From Endozoicomonas sp. G2_1 (GTDB lineage Bacteria; Pseudomonadota; Gammaproteobacteria; Enterobacterales; Alteromonadaceae): a DNA stretch of 64,000 nt. How positions within the stretch are numbered: position 1 is the first letter of the stretch; every line of letters starts with the position of its first letter. The stretch is from positions 1 to 64,000 of the forward strand of contig NZ_JAGHQT010000010.1 of assembly GCF_017744155.1 (NCBI RefSeq), in the 5' to 3' direction. Shown here piece after piece: positions 38,446-46,898 of the stretch. The notes beneath the pieces were generated by a model. It ran no database searches. It was not told the DNA's origin and saw only the letters and a list, made by a program, of their open reading frames with translations. Both the position numbers and the translations under genes were made by a program.

Positions 38446-39660
38446 ATGAACAAAAAAACATTATCAACTCAACATAAAACATTTACCAAGCAGGCAGCTA
38501 CGAGTTCATTGGTTGCTCTTGCCTTAACAATTGCCGGTTGCGGTGGCGGTGGCGGCGGAAGTACTCCTGCGCCAACACCAACCCCAACACCAACGCCTAG
38601 CCCGGCACCTGCGCCAGCGCCAGCTCCGACGCCAACACCGACGCCTTTAACGCAAGATCAAGCATTTGAACAATACCTGACCGCATTAACAACACGCGTG
38701 ATCGTACCTGGCTACGAGAATTTTCAAAGCCGAGCGCAAGCGTTGATGAATACCACTACCACGGAATGTCAAAATGCAGGTAGCACCAGTGATGCTAACG
38801 ACTTTGGCACGATTCAAACCAGTTGGCGCGAAGCAAGCCAAGCTTGGCAAGCTGTTGCTTGGTTAGGCCAAGGCCCCGCGGGCGAGAACAGTAATCGCTT
38901 TAAAATTCAATCGTGGCCAGATGAGCGCGGTAACGTCGCTCGCGGTGTTGCCGCGCTTGAAGCAAACCCAGAAACGGTAACGGCTACTATCGTCGCCAAC
39001 ACTATTGCCAGTGCCCAAGGCCTTACTGCTATGGAGTTAATTCTTTATCGCGCACAAACAACACCTGTAGATGCCGTTGCCAAAGCAAAAGAGTGTGAAG
39101 TATTAACAGCTATTGCCACTAACATTCACAATCTAAGTGTTAGCTTTAGCAGTGCATGGCAAGCCAACGACGGTATTCGACAACAACTTGTCAGCGGCAG
39201 TGGTCAGTACACCAGTCGCAAAGACTCGGTTGAAGAACTCGTCAGCAACTGGCTCGAATATTTCGAAGTCGTGAAAGACGACAAATTAATCGATGGCATT
39301 ACCAATACCGCACGCGCTGAAAATGCGTTAAGCGATCAAACAACCTTTAACGTGCGCACGAATATCGATAGTTTTATCAAAGTATTCAATGCTGACAGTG
39401 ACTTTGGTTTAGACGATGTTTTGATTCGTGCCCATGAACAAAACAGCATTGCCACCCAAATCAACGACAGTTTTGCGACAGTAACAACAGCTGGTAATGC
39501 CTTACAAGATAGCTTCCAAGCCGAAGCGGGCTCAGTGCAAGGTCAAGCGCGCATCAGGGCGTTATCTGATGCCATGGATGTCAGTCGAGACCTAGTGCGC
39601 ACCAACATGGTACAAGCGCTTGATTTGAACTTAGGTTTTAATGGTAACGACGGCGACTAG
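38446..39660 (+). CDS. Imelysin-family lipoprotein 2
   Basis: A 404-aa lipoprotein with lipobox in [10 protein letters not shown], a Thr-Pro-Ala linker (residues 35-68) like that of the first DHOR protein, and an imelysin domain. The GxHxxE motif of the first imelysin is replaced by GLTAMELIL, so the histidine is lost while the glutamate stays. Family and cluster suggest a metal-binding or partner role. ATG 38443 or 38446; the second has GAGG at 5 nt. The gap to the DHOR gene is 8 bp. Confidence 0.9.
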   Translation: MNKKTLSTQHKTFTKQAATSSLVALALTIAGCGGGGGGSTPAPTPTPTPTPSPAPAPAPAPTPTPTPLTQDQAFEQYLTALTTRVIVPGYENFQSRAQALMNTTTTECQNAGSTSDANDFGTIQTSWREASQAWQAVAWLGQGPAGENSNRFKIQSWPDERGNVARGVAALEANPETVTATIVANTIASAQGLTAMELILYRAQTTPVDAVAKAKECEVLTAIATNIHNLSVSFSSAWQANDGIRQQLVSGSGQYTSRKDSVEELVSNWLEYFEVVKDDKLIDGITNTARAENALSDQTTFNVRTNIDSFIKVFNADSDFGLDDVLIRAHEQNSIATQINDSFATVTTAGNALQDSFQAEAGSVQGQARIRALSDAMDVSRDLVRTNMVQALDLNLGFNGNDGD

Positions 39661-39663
39661 GCA

Positions 39664-40941
39664 GTGAATACTAAGGCAATAAATACTATGTCGACGAAAA
39701 TTACGCCTCAATCCCATGACCTAGGTATTAGAGAAAACCTAAGCCATCGAGAAAGCCTCAGCCGTCGCAGCTTTTGTCAGCTGCTGACGGCTGGCGCCGC
39801 AACTAGCCTACTAATGGGCTGTGAGCAAGGCGCTAAACTGCCAAATAATCAAATAGCCAAGGCCGAAAGGCCTTTAGTACAGGCCAGCGGCCCATTATTT
39901 GTCAGTGGTTTAAAAGATACCAATGTTGCTGAACAGCCTTACTTTCTCGGCGTTTTTAATCAAAGCGGCGAAATTATCAGTCGCGCTCAACTGCCCAGTC
40001 GAGGTCATCAAGTGATTGATGTCCCCAATAAACCTAACAAGGTCTTGGCGTTTGCCCGCAGACCAGACAACTGGTTGTTAGAAGTAGATGCTTTAAGCGG
40101 TGAAATAAGCCAGCAGTTTACCACTAAGTCGAATCACCATTTGTTTGGTCACGGCTGTTTTAACCGCAGTGGTCAATACTTGTTTACCACGGAAAATGCC
40201 TACCCGGCGAATATTCCCACCAAGGCAGAGCACGGTAAGATTGTCGTGCGCGATAGTAGTAACTATCAGATTGTCGCGGAATATGACTCTGGTGGTATTG
40301 GCCCACACCAGTGTGAGCTAATGCCCGACGGTAAAACCTTGGTGATTGCCAATGGCGGTATTTATACTCACCCGGCTAAGCCTCGCGAAAAACTCAACCT
40401 TGCGACCATGGCGCCCAATTTGAGTTATATGGATATTGCCAGTGGCAAAATTATTGGCCGCTACCAACCTCAGCACTTTCAATCTAGCCTTCGTCATTTG
40501 GCGGTTTCGAAAACTGGGCAAGTGATTGTTGGTATTCAGCAGCAAAATAAAGCCGGCTTAATGGTACCGTTAATTGTCTCGCATCGCGGTGAAGATCAAT
40601 TGATGCCAATGCAAGGCGATGAAAACCTTTGGCGTGAATTTAATCATTACACCGCCAGCGTTTGTATTAACGATGATGCCACGATAGCGGCAGTTAGCTC
40701 GCCAAGGGGAAATATTACGTCGTATTGGCAGCTGTCGGATTTGTCGTTACTGGCTAAACACAAGTATCGCGATGGCGCTGGTGTCAGCTTCTATCAAGAC
40801 GCTTTTGTATTAACCAATGGTCATGGCCGCATTGTTGGCAGCCAACCAGCGCTGACTCAAACACAAGCGCGCGTCAAACGCGATACCTGGAGTCAGCACC
40901 TAAATATTCAATGGGACAATCACGTTGCTAAAGTCAGTTAG
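39664..40941 (+). CDS. DUF1513 protein, Tat-exported lipoprotein
   Basis: A 425-aa protein of the DUF1513 family, which folds as a beta-propeller by inference from its repeats. The twin-arginine signal SRRSFCQLLTAGAATSLLMGC combines an RR motif with a lipobox, so it is folded before export. DUF1513 genes regularly accompany imelysin and DHOR genes in pseudomonads and relatives. Start GTG 39664, 3 bp after the preceding stop; ATG 39688 is the alternative. It is the last gene of the cluster; a strong terminator follows. Confidence 0.88.
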   Translation: MNTKAINTMSTKITPQSHDLGIRENLSHRESLSRRSFCQLLTAGAATSLLMGCEQGAKLPNNQIAKAERPLVQASGPLFVSGLKDTNVAEQPYFLGVFNQSGEIISRAQLPSRGHQVIDVPNKPNKVLAFARRPDNWLLEVDALSGEISQQFTTKSNHHLFGHGCFNRSGQYLFTTENAYPANIPTKAEHGKIVVRDSSNYQIVAEYDSGGIGPHQCELMPDGKTLVIANGGIYTHPAKPREKLNLATMAPNLSYMDIASGKIIGRYQPQHFQSSLRHLAVSKTGQVIVGIQQQNKAGLMVPLIVSHRGEDQLMPMQGDENLWREFNHYTASVCINDDATIAAVSSPRGNITSYWQLSDLSLLAKHKYRDGAGVSFYQDAFVLTNGHGRIVGSQPALTQTQARVKRDTWSQHLNIQWDNHVAKVS

Positions 40942-40950
40942 CTAACCAGT

Positions 40951-40987
40951 ACAGTGACTCGTTATAGAGTCACTGTAATTTTTTTAC
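40951..40987 (+). terminator. Rho-independent terminator of the imelysin cluster
   Basis: ACAGTGACTC and GAGTCACTGT form a perfect 10-bp stem around GTTATA, followed by AATTTTTTT. The right part overlaps the end of the convergent aspartoacylase gene. Confidence 0.92.
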
Positions 40988-41846
40988 CCAACGACATCGC
41001 TAGATTGTTGTCGTAATAAGCCGCTTCATTAATAAAGTGAGGATAGGCCTCATAATCGCCCTGCCAGCATATTTCTTCGCCACTAAATAGCGTAAAAATA
41101 GGATCGCCCGGGTTCAGCGGTTTAAAATCTTGGTCTTGGACATTTTTGTGCACCATGCCAATGCGTTCACCCTTTTCATCCATTGGCAAGGTCAAGGTTT
41201 CAACATAAGTGTACGCTTGATATTCAGCAGGCAGCTCAGGCAAGTTATCAGCATTAAAGGCATCGACAAAGTCTAAAATATGCCCTGTCATGTCCTCCAT
41301 CCAATCGAGAATATCTTGTCGAATCACCGACTGTGGCTGGGGGCCAATTTCAACAATAACCCCCTGCTCAGCTATCGAGGCCAAAAAGTAATGCTCAGCC
41401 ATGCTTACTTGATCTTCGTAAACCACAACGGCATCTGGCATTTTTGCCAAGACATAAGCACCTAACTTTTTGTTAAAGTCGTCTGATTTTAGCAAAATCA
41501 AACTCGGTCCCATATTGCTAGTGGTGTTGTGTAAATCGATAATAAAGTCAGTTTTGGCATCGCCTTTAGGACCGAGCTGATGGTTAATCGCTTTTGCTCG
41601 AGACTGTTCATAGTTGGCTAACTCAACATCTGTCAATTGTGCCTCGGTAAATTGGCGATTTAAGTCGCAGTCGAGGTAGCGTTTATTCGCTTCAAACGCT
41701 TGCGGGTTAGCAAAAACAGTTTCAGTGGCAAAACTTGCCCGCTCAACTAGCTCAGGATTTTCCTGCCACTTTCTCAGTAAATAAATACCGCTGAATTCGT
41801 TGCCATGGGTGCCACCGACAACGGCAACTCGATTGATTTTTTCCAT
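40962..41846 (-). CDS. aspA: Aspartoacylase (AspA/AstE family)
   Basis: A 294-aa zinc hydrolase of the M14-like AspA/AstE family. The motifs GGTHGNEFSGIYL (zinc His and Glu), DLNRQF (substrate Arg) and IDLHNTTSNMG (zinc His) fit aspartoacylase, which splits N-acetylaspartate to aspartate and acetate. The family also has N-alpha-acetylglutamine and succinylglutamate enzymes, so the exact acyl-amino acid is not certain. It stands alone and converges on the imelysin cluster; its last codons form part of that cluster's terminator. Confidence 0.87.
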   Translation of the reverse strand: MEKINRVAVVGGTHGNEFSGIYLLRKWQENPELVERASFATETVFANPQAFEANKRYLDCDLNRQFTEAQLTDVELANYEQSRAKAINHQLGPKGDAKTDFIIDLHNTTSNMGPSLILLKSDDFNKKLGAYVLAKMPDAVVVYEDQVSMAEHYFLASIAEQGVIVEIGPQPQSVIRQDILDWMEDMTGHILDFVDAFNADNLPELPAEYQAYTYVETLTLPMDEKGERIGMVHKNVQDQDFKPLNPGDPIFTLFSGEEICWQGDYEAYPHFINEAAYYDNNLAMSLGKKITVTL

Positions 41847-41995
41847 TTTTTACCTTTACAAATATCGATGATATTTATCTGTGCGCGTGCGCTGATAATC
41901 TTTTTTGATACTACTTTAATAGCGGATTAGTGAATCAATGCCCAGCGTTTTGTTAGATCGTTTATCTACCCCAATAAGAGATTGGGCATAATAAC

Positions 41996-42751
41996 CTATT
42001 TAGGTAAATTAAACAGTTGGGCACGACCAAGCGCCAAACTTTGCCAAAGGCTATCCACTTGTTTTTTGTGGTCTTGATAAAAATGCCGACTAAAAGCAAG
42101 GTGGCCGTATGTTTCGAGCAAAAACTCTTTGCTAGCCTCGACTTTATCGGCCAGCTTTAAGCGTTGTAGCGCCGCCTGTCCGATTTCAGAGTCGACCACA
42201 TAAGCGTCGAGCCGACCTAACGCCACCATTTTTAGGCCACTTTCTAAGGTATAATCATACGGCGCCAACAAACCTTGACGCTTTAAGGTGTCATAGCTGA
42301 CATAGTGGTTGGGGGAGCTAATACCGTATTTCCCTTGCTGCCGATACTCTTCCAGTGAGAAAACACTACCCTTTTCAACAAAAAATGGATAATGGAAACG
42401 CCACAAATAGGCCGGCGGCTTTGACAGTTCTGCTCCTTGGGGAAACGCCATCAACTTCGCTCGCGCCGGTGTGTAGTTGACGGCCATTGCAGCATCAACT
42501 TTACCATCTGCGATTTCCGAAAGGCAACGTCCCCACGATTGCCGTTTCAAAACGACATTAAAGCCAATCCGTTGGGCACTCCAACGCAGCAATTCAACCA
42601 CATTGCCATCAGCCCGTTTACGCTCATCTTTGTCTAAATAAGGAATATAGAGCTGGTCTTCAACACAAACCATCAAGTTGACAGCCGCTGCAGGTCGTGC
42701 GATTGCAGCTACCAAGCTTATAACAATAAAGCTCAACTTAAGATTAAACAT
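41996..42751 (-). CDS. Family 3 solute-binding protein
   Basis: A 251-aa periplasmic protein of the bacterial extracellular solute-binding family 3. The signal peptide ends ARPAAAVNL. VCVEDQLYIPYLD, VVELLRWSAQRIGFNVVLKR and DGKVDAAMAVNYTPAR are the usual ligand-pocket segments. No permease or ATPase lies nearby. Its gene shares a base with the stop of the upstream paralogue, so both are made together. The ligand is unknown. Confidence 0.85.
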   Translation of the reverse strand: MFNLKLSFIVISLVAAIARPAAAVNLMVCVEDQLYIPYLDKDERKRADGNVVELLRWSAQRIGFNVVLKRQSWGRCLSEIADGKVDAAMAVNYTPARAKLMAFPQGAELSKPPAYLWRFHYPFFVEKGSVFSLEEYRQQGKYGISSPNHYVSYDTLKRQGLLAPYDYTLESGLKMVALGRLDAYVVDSEIGQAALQRLKLADKVEASKEFLLETYGHLAFSRHFYQDHKKQVDSLWQSLALGRAQLFNLPK

Positions 42752-43497
42752 TATTCAAGGCCGTGTTTTGATTTTATTTGTTGAAAACGACCATCCTGTC
42801 GAAACTCTGATAGTTTCTTATTATAGCGCTCAACCAGAGCAGATGAGCGATGATTTTTTCCACAAAACAAAACATATTGCTGTTCAGTGTGTAAAACTTG
42901 AGGCATTGCCTCAACGTGTGATTTGAACGGGGCAAACTCTGGGGTTAATAACAAACTGCGTGCGTAATCGCGATCTACTGTAATCAGATCAACACGACCT
43001 CTGGCCAACATACGAAAATTCTGGGCATCGTTCGCAACTTGATAAAGCTCGACACCAGACTCAGCCAAACCATCAACCAAAACATACCCTCTGACCATAC
43101 CAACGGTAAGACCTTGTTCAGCGAGTGTGGCAAAGCTATCAAAGTGAATATCGCTTTTTTTATTACGGTAAAACACCATTTGATTAGCGATCAACGGCAG
43201 GGAAAAATACCCCAACTGTTCGCGCTCGACAGTATGCCAAATACCAATAATACCGTCGATTTTTTCATTCCGGCACCAGTTAATCGCTCGAGCCCATGGC
43301 ATAAAAATAGTCGAACTTTCAAAGCCAGCTTGTGCTAGCACCTGATTAGAAAGGTCAACCAAAGCACCATAATTTTTCAACAATGGCCCTGAAAATGGCG
43401 GATAATCAACGCTCACCAACGTCAACTTTTCAGCTGAGCTAAATATCGGTACAACTAACAACAGGAAGCCTATTAAGCCTCGTTTACATCTCTTCAA
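42751..43497 (-). CDS. Family 3 solute-binding protein
   Basis: A 248-aa periplasmic protein with a signal peptide (LLLVVPIFSSAEKL) and the SBP family 3 pattern: LTLVSVDYPPFSGPLL, ALVDLSNQVLAQAGFESSTI, EKIDGIIGIWHTVERE. It is the first gene of a two-gene unit without transporter components. Such orphan pairs in Alteromonadales may act as sensors or feed an unlinked permease; the ligand is unknown. Confidence 0.85.
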   Translation of the reverse strand: MKRCKRGLIGFLLLVVPIFSSAEKLTLVSVDYPPFSGPLLKNYGALVDLSNQVLAQAGFESSTIFMPWARAINWCRNEKIDGIIGIWHTVEREQLGYFSLPLIANQMVFYRNKKSDIHFDSFATLAEQGLTVGMVRGYVLVDGLAESGVELYQVANDAQNFRMLARGRVDLITVDRDYARSLLLTPEFAPFKSHVEAMPQVLHTEQQYVLFCGKNHRSSALVERYNKKLSEFRQDGRFQQIKSKHGLE

Positions 43498-43671
43498 CTT
43501 AATAATCAGCTTATCATTACCGCAAGTATTGACGATTATTTTACCTCAACATCACCAAGTAGGGATAGATGATGCGGATCATTTATTGATAAGCCTCAAT
43601 AAATGATCTAAGTGAAAAACAATGACGTAAGTTTCATTGAATCATCTTTATCCACTTTATCATTGAGTACT

Positions 43672-44232
43672 ATGCAGTTAGCCGTTTTTCCATTACCGAT
43701 TTTTTTACTCCCAGGCGGTGTCACCCGTTTGCGCATTTTTGAGCAACGCTATTTGCGCATGGTCAAAGAAGCTGCCGGTGATAAAGGTTTTGCCTTAACC
43801 GCGTTTTACGACGACCTGCCAAACAATGTTTCAGACTGGGCAACATGGGTGAAAATTGTCAACTTCGAAACCTTGCCTGAAGGCTTATTAGCTATCGATG
43901 TAAAAGCAGAAAAAATGTTATCAATAAGCGATGTTACCGTCGAGCCAGACGGTCTGCGACAAGGTACTGCAAAGGTTATCGAACATTGGCAACAACAAGC
44001 TCACAGTAAAGATACTAAACAGCTAGCAACGTCGTTGGCCAACGTCTATCAAGATTACCCTGAGCTTGCCGAGCTTTATCCGCAGCCTCAATTTGATAAT
44101 GCCACTTGGGTTTGTCAGCGATGGTTAGAGATAGTACCGCTAGCAAATAAAGACAAATCATTGTTTGTCCAAGAAAAAAGTTATCAGCAAGCCTTTCAAT
44201 TTTTGCGTACACTAGTATTAGCGAAAAAATAA
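43672..44232 (+). CDS. LON N-terminal (substrate-binding) domain protein
   Basis: A 186-aa protein made only of the Lon N-terminal domain: LAVFPLPIFLLPGGVTRLRIFEQRYLRMV at the start and no AAA+ or protease part. Free-standing forms are common; the function is unclear, perhaps substrate binding or chaperone-like. A GTG at 43612 would add 20 residues; I prefer ATG 43672 because the domain begins there and GAG precedes it. It lies just upstream of the sigma-ChrR pair, 47 bp away. Confidence 0.85.
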   Translation: MQLAVFPLPIFLLPGGVTRLRIFEQRYLRMVKEAAGDKGFALTAFYDDLPNNVSDWATWVKIVNFETLPEGLLAIDVKAEKMLSISDVTVEPDGLRQGTAKVIEHWQQQAHSKDTKQLATSLANVYQDYPELAELYPQPQFDNATWVCQRWLEIVPLANKDKSLFVQEKSYQQAFQFLRTLVLAKK

Positions 44233-44233
44233 C

Positions 44234-44264
44234 TGATCGATTTAGCTTGTTGTATCGTTTATTC
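44234..44264 (+). promoter_or_regulatory. Possible ECF11-type promoter of the sigma-ChrR operon
   Basis: TGATCG at 44234 resembles the TGATC -35 element of ChrR-controlled sigma factors, 46 bp before the sigma start. A -10 element is not clear. TGATCA also occurs at 52038 in front of the methyltransferase gene. Weak evidence. Confidence 0.3.
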
Positions 44265-44279
44265 AGTATCTAGGCAAAA

Positions 44280-45083
44280 ATGTGGATCTGTCTAATGAAT
44301 AAAGAGATACAAATACACGACACCGGGCAAGGTACTGCTAATAAGCTATCTGGGTTGACGTCAACACTACAGGTAAAGGATCCTGAATCAGTGACACCAG
44401 AAAAACGCATAGCGTCAAAAAGCATGTCTAACGAAAATACCGCAGACAAACAAACTGCTTCGGTAGATCAAGGCACAGGCGATCCCGATAGCAAGCAACT
44501 CGCCGCTTGGCTGATAGCGGTTGCCAACCAGCGCGACAAGCAAGCATTTGCCAAACTATTCACTTGGTTCGCCCCTAAAATTCAACGGGTATCTCAACGC
44601 AAATTTAACAACGAAAATTTATCGGTAGAAATCGTTCAAGAAACCATGACCAATGTTTGGCGTAAGGCACATCTGTATTATCCAGAGAAAGGTGCAGCGA
44701 CTACGTGGATTTATACCATCATGCGTAACGTTAGTTTCGATTTACTGCGCAAAATGAAGTCACAACAAAACGAAATACTGAGCGATGACATCTGGCCAAT
44801 GGCAGAACAAGCCAACGACGACGAACATGAGTTTCGCGACCACTTGCTCGACCAACAGATGCTTAATCTGGTTGAGAAACTGCCGGACGCACAAAAAGAA
44901 GTACTGCGAGCAGTTTATTTCCAAGAGCTGACCCAAGAGCAACTAGCTAAACAGTTAAATATTCCTTTGGGTACGGTTAAATCAAGGTTGCGCTTAGCGC
45001 TGACTAAACTTAAACAACAAATGGCGAACACCGATGAAAATAGCGATACCAAGAAATCAGCGCGAGGAGAAAAACATGATTAA
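44280..45083 (+). CDS. ECF sigma factor, ECF11/RpoE type
   Basis: A 267-aa extracytoplasmic-function sigma factor. After a divergent N-terminal extension of about 70 residues come region 2 (AFAKLFTWFAPKIQRVSQRK..., then VSVEIVQETMTNVWRKA-like sequence and ATTWIYTIMRNVSFDLLRK) and region 4 (LPDAQKEVLRAVYFQELTQ... and IPLGTVKSRLRLALTKL). The adjoining ChrR anti-sigma puts it in the group that answers singlet oxygen and photooxidative stress. AGG precedes ATG 44280; ATG 44295 and 44424 are alternatives, and the family's usual length (about 190) favours a later one. Confidence 0.9.
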   Translation: MWICLMNKEIQIHDTGQGTANKLSGLTSTLQVKDPESVTPEKRIASKSMSNENTADKQTASVDQGTGDPDSKQLAAWLIAVANQRDKQAFAKLFTWFAPKIQRVSQRKFNNENLSVEIVQETMTNVWRKAHLYYPEKGAATTWIYTIMRNVSFDLLRKMKSQQNEILSDDIWPMAEQANDDEHEFRDHLLDQQMLNLVEKLPDAQKEVLRAVYFQELTQEQLAKQLNIPLGTVKSRLRLALTKLKQQMANTDENSDTKKSARGEKHD

Positions 45084-45771
45084 GCATCATCCAAGCGAAG
45101 AGTGGTTAACTAAATTTGTTAGCGGTGATTTACCTGCGTCAATCAGCTCAGCGATAGCAATACACGCAGAGATGTGCCCCGTATGCCAAGCGCAAATTGA
45201 GCTCTTAACAGAAAAAGCTGCAACTGCATTAGAAATTTCAGAAGCCCCATTAGTAGCGTCAAACCAGAGCAATGACGAAGTTACTGCTGACTTTTCTTTA
45301 TATGGCTTAGATATTGACGATATGATTGCAGACATCACCAGTGATATCAGCATTGAGCCTGCAACGGCAAGCGCCAATTTAACGTTAGAAGTTAAGGGTA
45401 ATAGCTATCCATTACCAAGAGCGCTCAACGCTATCGATATGGGCAGTTTTTCTGGTTTAGGTAAGATATCTAGAGCAAAATTGCAATTGAATGAAGGTGA
45501 AATTCACACCCACTTATTGCACATGGAGGCCGGGGGTAAAGTACCAGTGCACACCCACAAAGGTTACGAGTTAACCTTGCTGTTGGCGGGCACCTTTAGC
45601 GACGATATGGGTGAATACTCACCAGGTGATTTTATTTTGCTCGACGGTCAACACCAACATCAACCGTATAGTAAAGACGGTTGCTTGTGCTTAACAGTCG
45701 TTAATGATGCCTTGCACTTCACTCAGGGTATTAGCAAGTTACTCAACCCTATTGGTCAATACATCTATTAG
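45076..45771 (+). CDS. chrR: ChrR-type anti-sigma factor (zinc ASD plus cupin)
   Basis: A 231-aa anti-sigma factor. The N-terminal zinc anti-sigma domain has H6 and HAEMCPVC (His-x3-Cys-x2-Cys); the C-terminal cupin has HTHLLHMEAGGKVPVHTHKGYELTLLLAG with zinc-type histidines. In Rhodobacter the protein holds the sigma factor and releases it on singlet oxygen. GAGGAG lies 7 nt before ATG 45076, and the gene overlaps the sigma stop by 8 bp, so the two are coupled. Confidence 0.92.
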   Translation: MIKHHPSEEWLTKFVSGDLPASISSAIAIHAEMCPVCQAQIELLTEKAATALEISEAPLVASNQSNDEVTADFSLYGLDIDDMIADITSDISIEPATASANLTLEVKGNSYPLPRALNAIDMGSFSGLGKISRAKLQLNEGEIHTHLLHMEAGGKVPVHTHKGYELTLLLAGTFSDDMGEYSPGDFILLDGQHQHQPYSKDGCLCLTVVNDALHFTQGISKLLNPIGQYIY

Positions 45772-45799
45772 ATGCACGCAGTAATTAAAGGAGTTTATC

Positions 45800-46777
45800 A
45801 TGGCTATTAATCGCCAAAAAATTACCTTAGGTATTAGCGCTTGCTTGATGGGTCAAGAAGTGCGCTTTGACCGCAGTCATAAAAAATCTAATTTTTGTGT
45901 CAACGAGCTTGGCAAGCATGTCCAATATAAAAGCTACTGTCCTGAAGTGGCGATTGGTTTGCCCGTACCACGAGCAACAATTAGACAAACTCGTATTGGC
46001 GATAACGACAGTAACATCATTAAAGTTAGTCGTCCTGACGGTTCAGGCGATGTCACTGACGCGCTCACTGAGTATGGCCAAAATGTTGCCACTAAAATTG
46101 ATGATTTAAGTGGCTTTATTTTTACCGCAAAAAGTCCGAGCTGTGGTATGGAACGCGTAAAGGTGTATTACCAACACGGCAAAGGTGCATCAAGCGATGG
46201 CGTGGGCTTGTTCGCAAAAGAAATTATGGCGGCTAACCCACTGTTGCCATGTGAAGAGAGCGGTCGCCTTAACGATCCATTAATCAAAGAGAACTTCGTT
46301 TTGCGGGTATATGCTTATCACCAATGGCAATGCTTAGTTGATAGTGGCTTAAGCAAACACAAACTGTTTGATTTTCACAGCCAATATAAATACCTGATTA
46401 TGAGTCACTCAAATCAAGCTTATCGCGAGCTGGGTAGACTATTAGGTGATGGTTTGAAAGAAGCAGATGCCGACATCGCAAACGTTGCTGGTGCCTACAT
46501 TGCCGGCTTTATGAATGCACTTAAGAAAAAGGCCAGTCGTAAGAGTCACGCCAACACTTTACAGCACCTACAAGGCTATTTTAGTAAACAGTTAACTAAG
46601 ATAGAAAAGCAAGAATTGACTGAGCAGATTGATGAGTATCGCAAAGGTCTTATTCCGTTAATTGTGCCGCTAACGTTAATCAAGCACTACTTGCTGGAGT
46701 TTCCAAAGCCTTATTTGGCGAGCCAAAAGTACTTAGAACCATATCCTGCAGAGCTTAAGTTGAGATACGGTTACTAG
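45800..46777 (+). CDS. YbgA-like protein (DUF523 plus DUF1722)
   Basis: A 325-aa fusion of DUF523 (residues 8-165; GISACLMGQEVRFD, YCPEVAIGLPVPR, KSPSCGMERV) and DUF1722 (190-310; QYKYLIMSHS...YRKGLIPLIVPLTLI...LEPYP). Its cysteines (ACLMG, SYCPE, PSCG) suggest metal or Fe-S binding. The function is unknown; genes of this type regularly sit beside photolyase. AAAGGAG precedes the ATG. It is 28 bp after chrR, so probably in the same operon, which ends at the terminator at 46824. Confidence 0.92.
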   Translation: MAINRQKITLGISACLMGQEVRFDRSHKKSNFCVNELGKHVQYKSYCPEVAIGLPVPRATIRQTRIGDNDSNIIKVSRPDGSGDVTDALTEYGQNVATKIDDLSGFIFTAKSPSCGMERVKVYYQHGKGASSDGVGLFAKEIMAANPLLPCEESGRLNDPLIKENFVLRVYAYHQWQCLVDSGLSKHKLFDFHSQYKYLIMSHSNQAYRELGRLLGDGLKEADADIANVAGAYIAGFMNALKKKASRKSHANTLQHLQGYFSKQLTKIEKQELTEQIDEYRKGLIPLIVPLTLIKHYLLEFPKPYLASQKYLEPYPAELKLRYGY

Positions 46778-46823
46778 TGGTATTTTGAAGTTACTAGAAT
46801 AAAACATAACGTAGAAAAATTTT

Positions 46824-46855
46824 AAGCGGCAGTTTTTCTGCCGCTTTTGTTTTTG
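46824..46855 (+). terminator. Rho-independent terminator after the sigma-ChrR-YbgA operon
   Basis: AAGCGGCAG and CTGCCGCTT pair perfectly over 9 bp around TTTTT, followed by TTGTTTTT. The photolyase gene starts 44 bp later and so needs its own promoter or read-through. Confidence 0.9.
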
Positions 46856-46898
46856 CCAAAGCCATTACTTGAACGAACAACTTTAGAACAAACGACTA

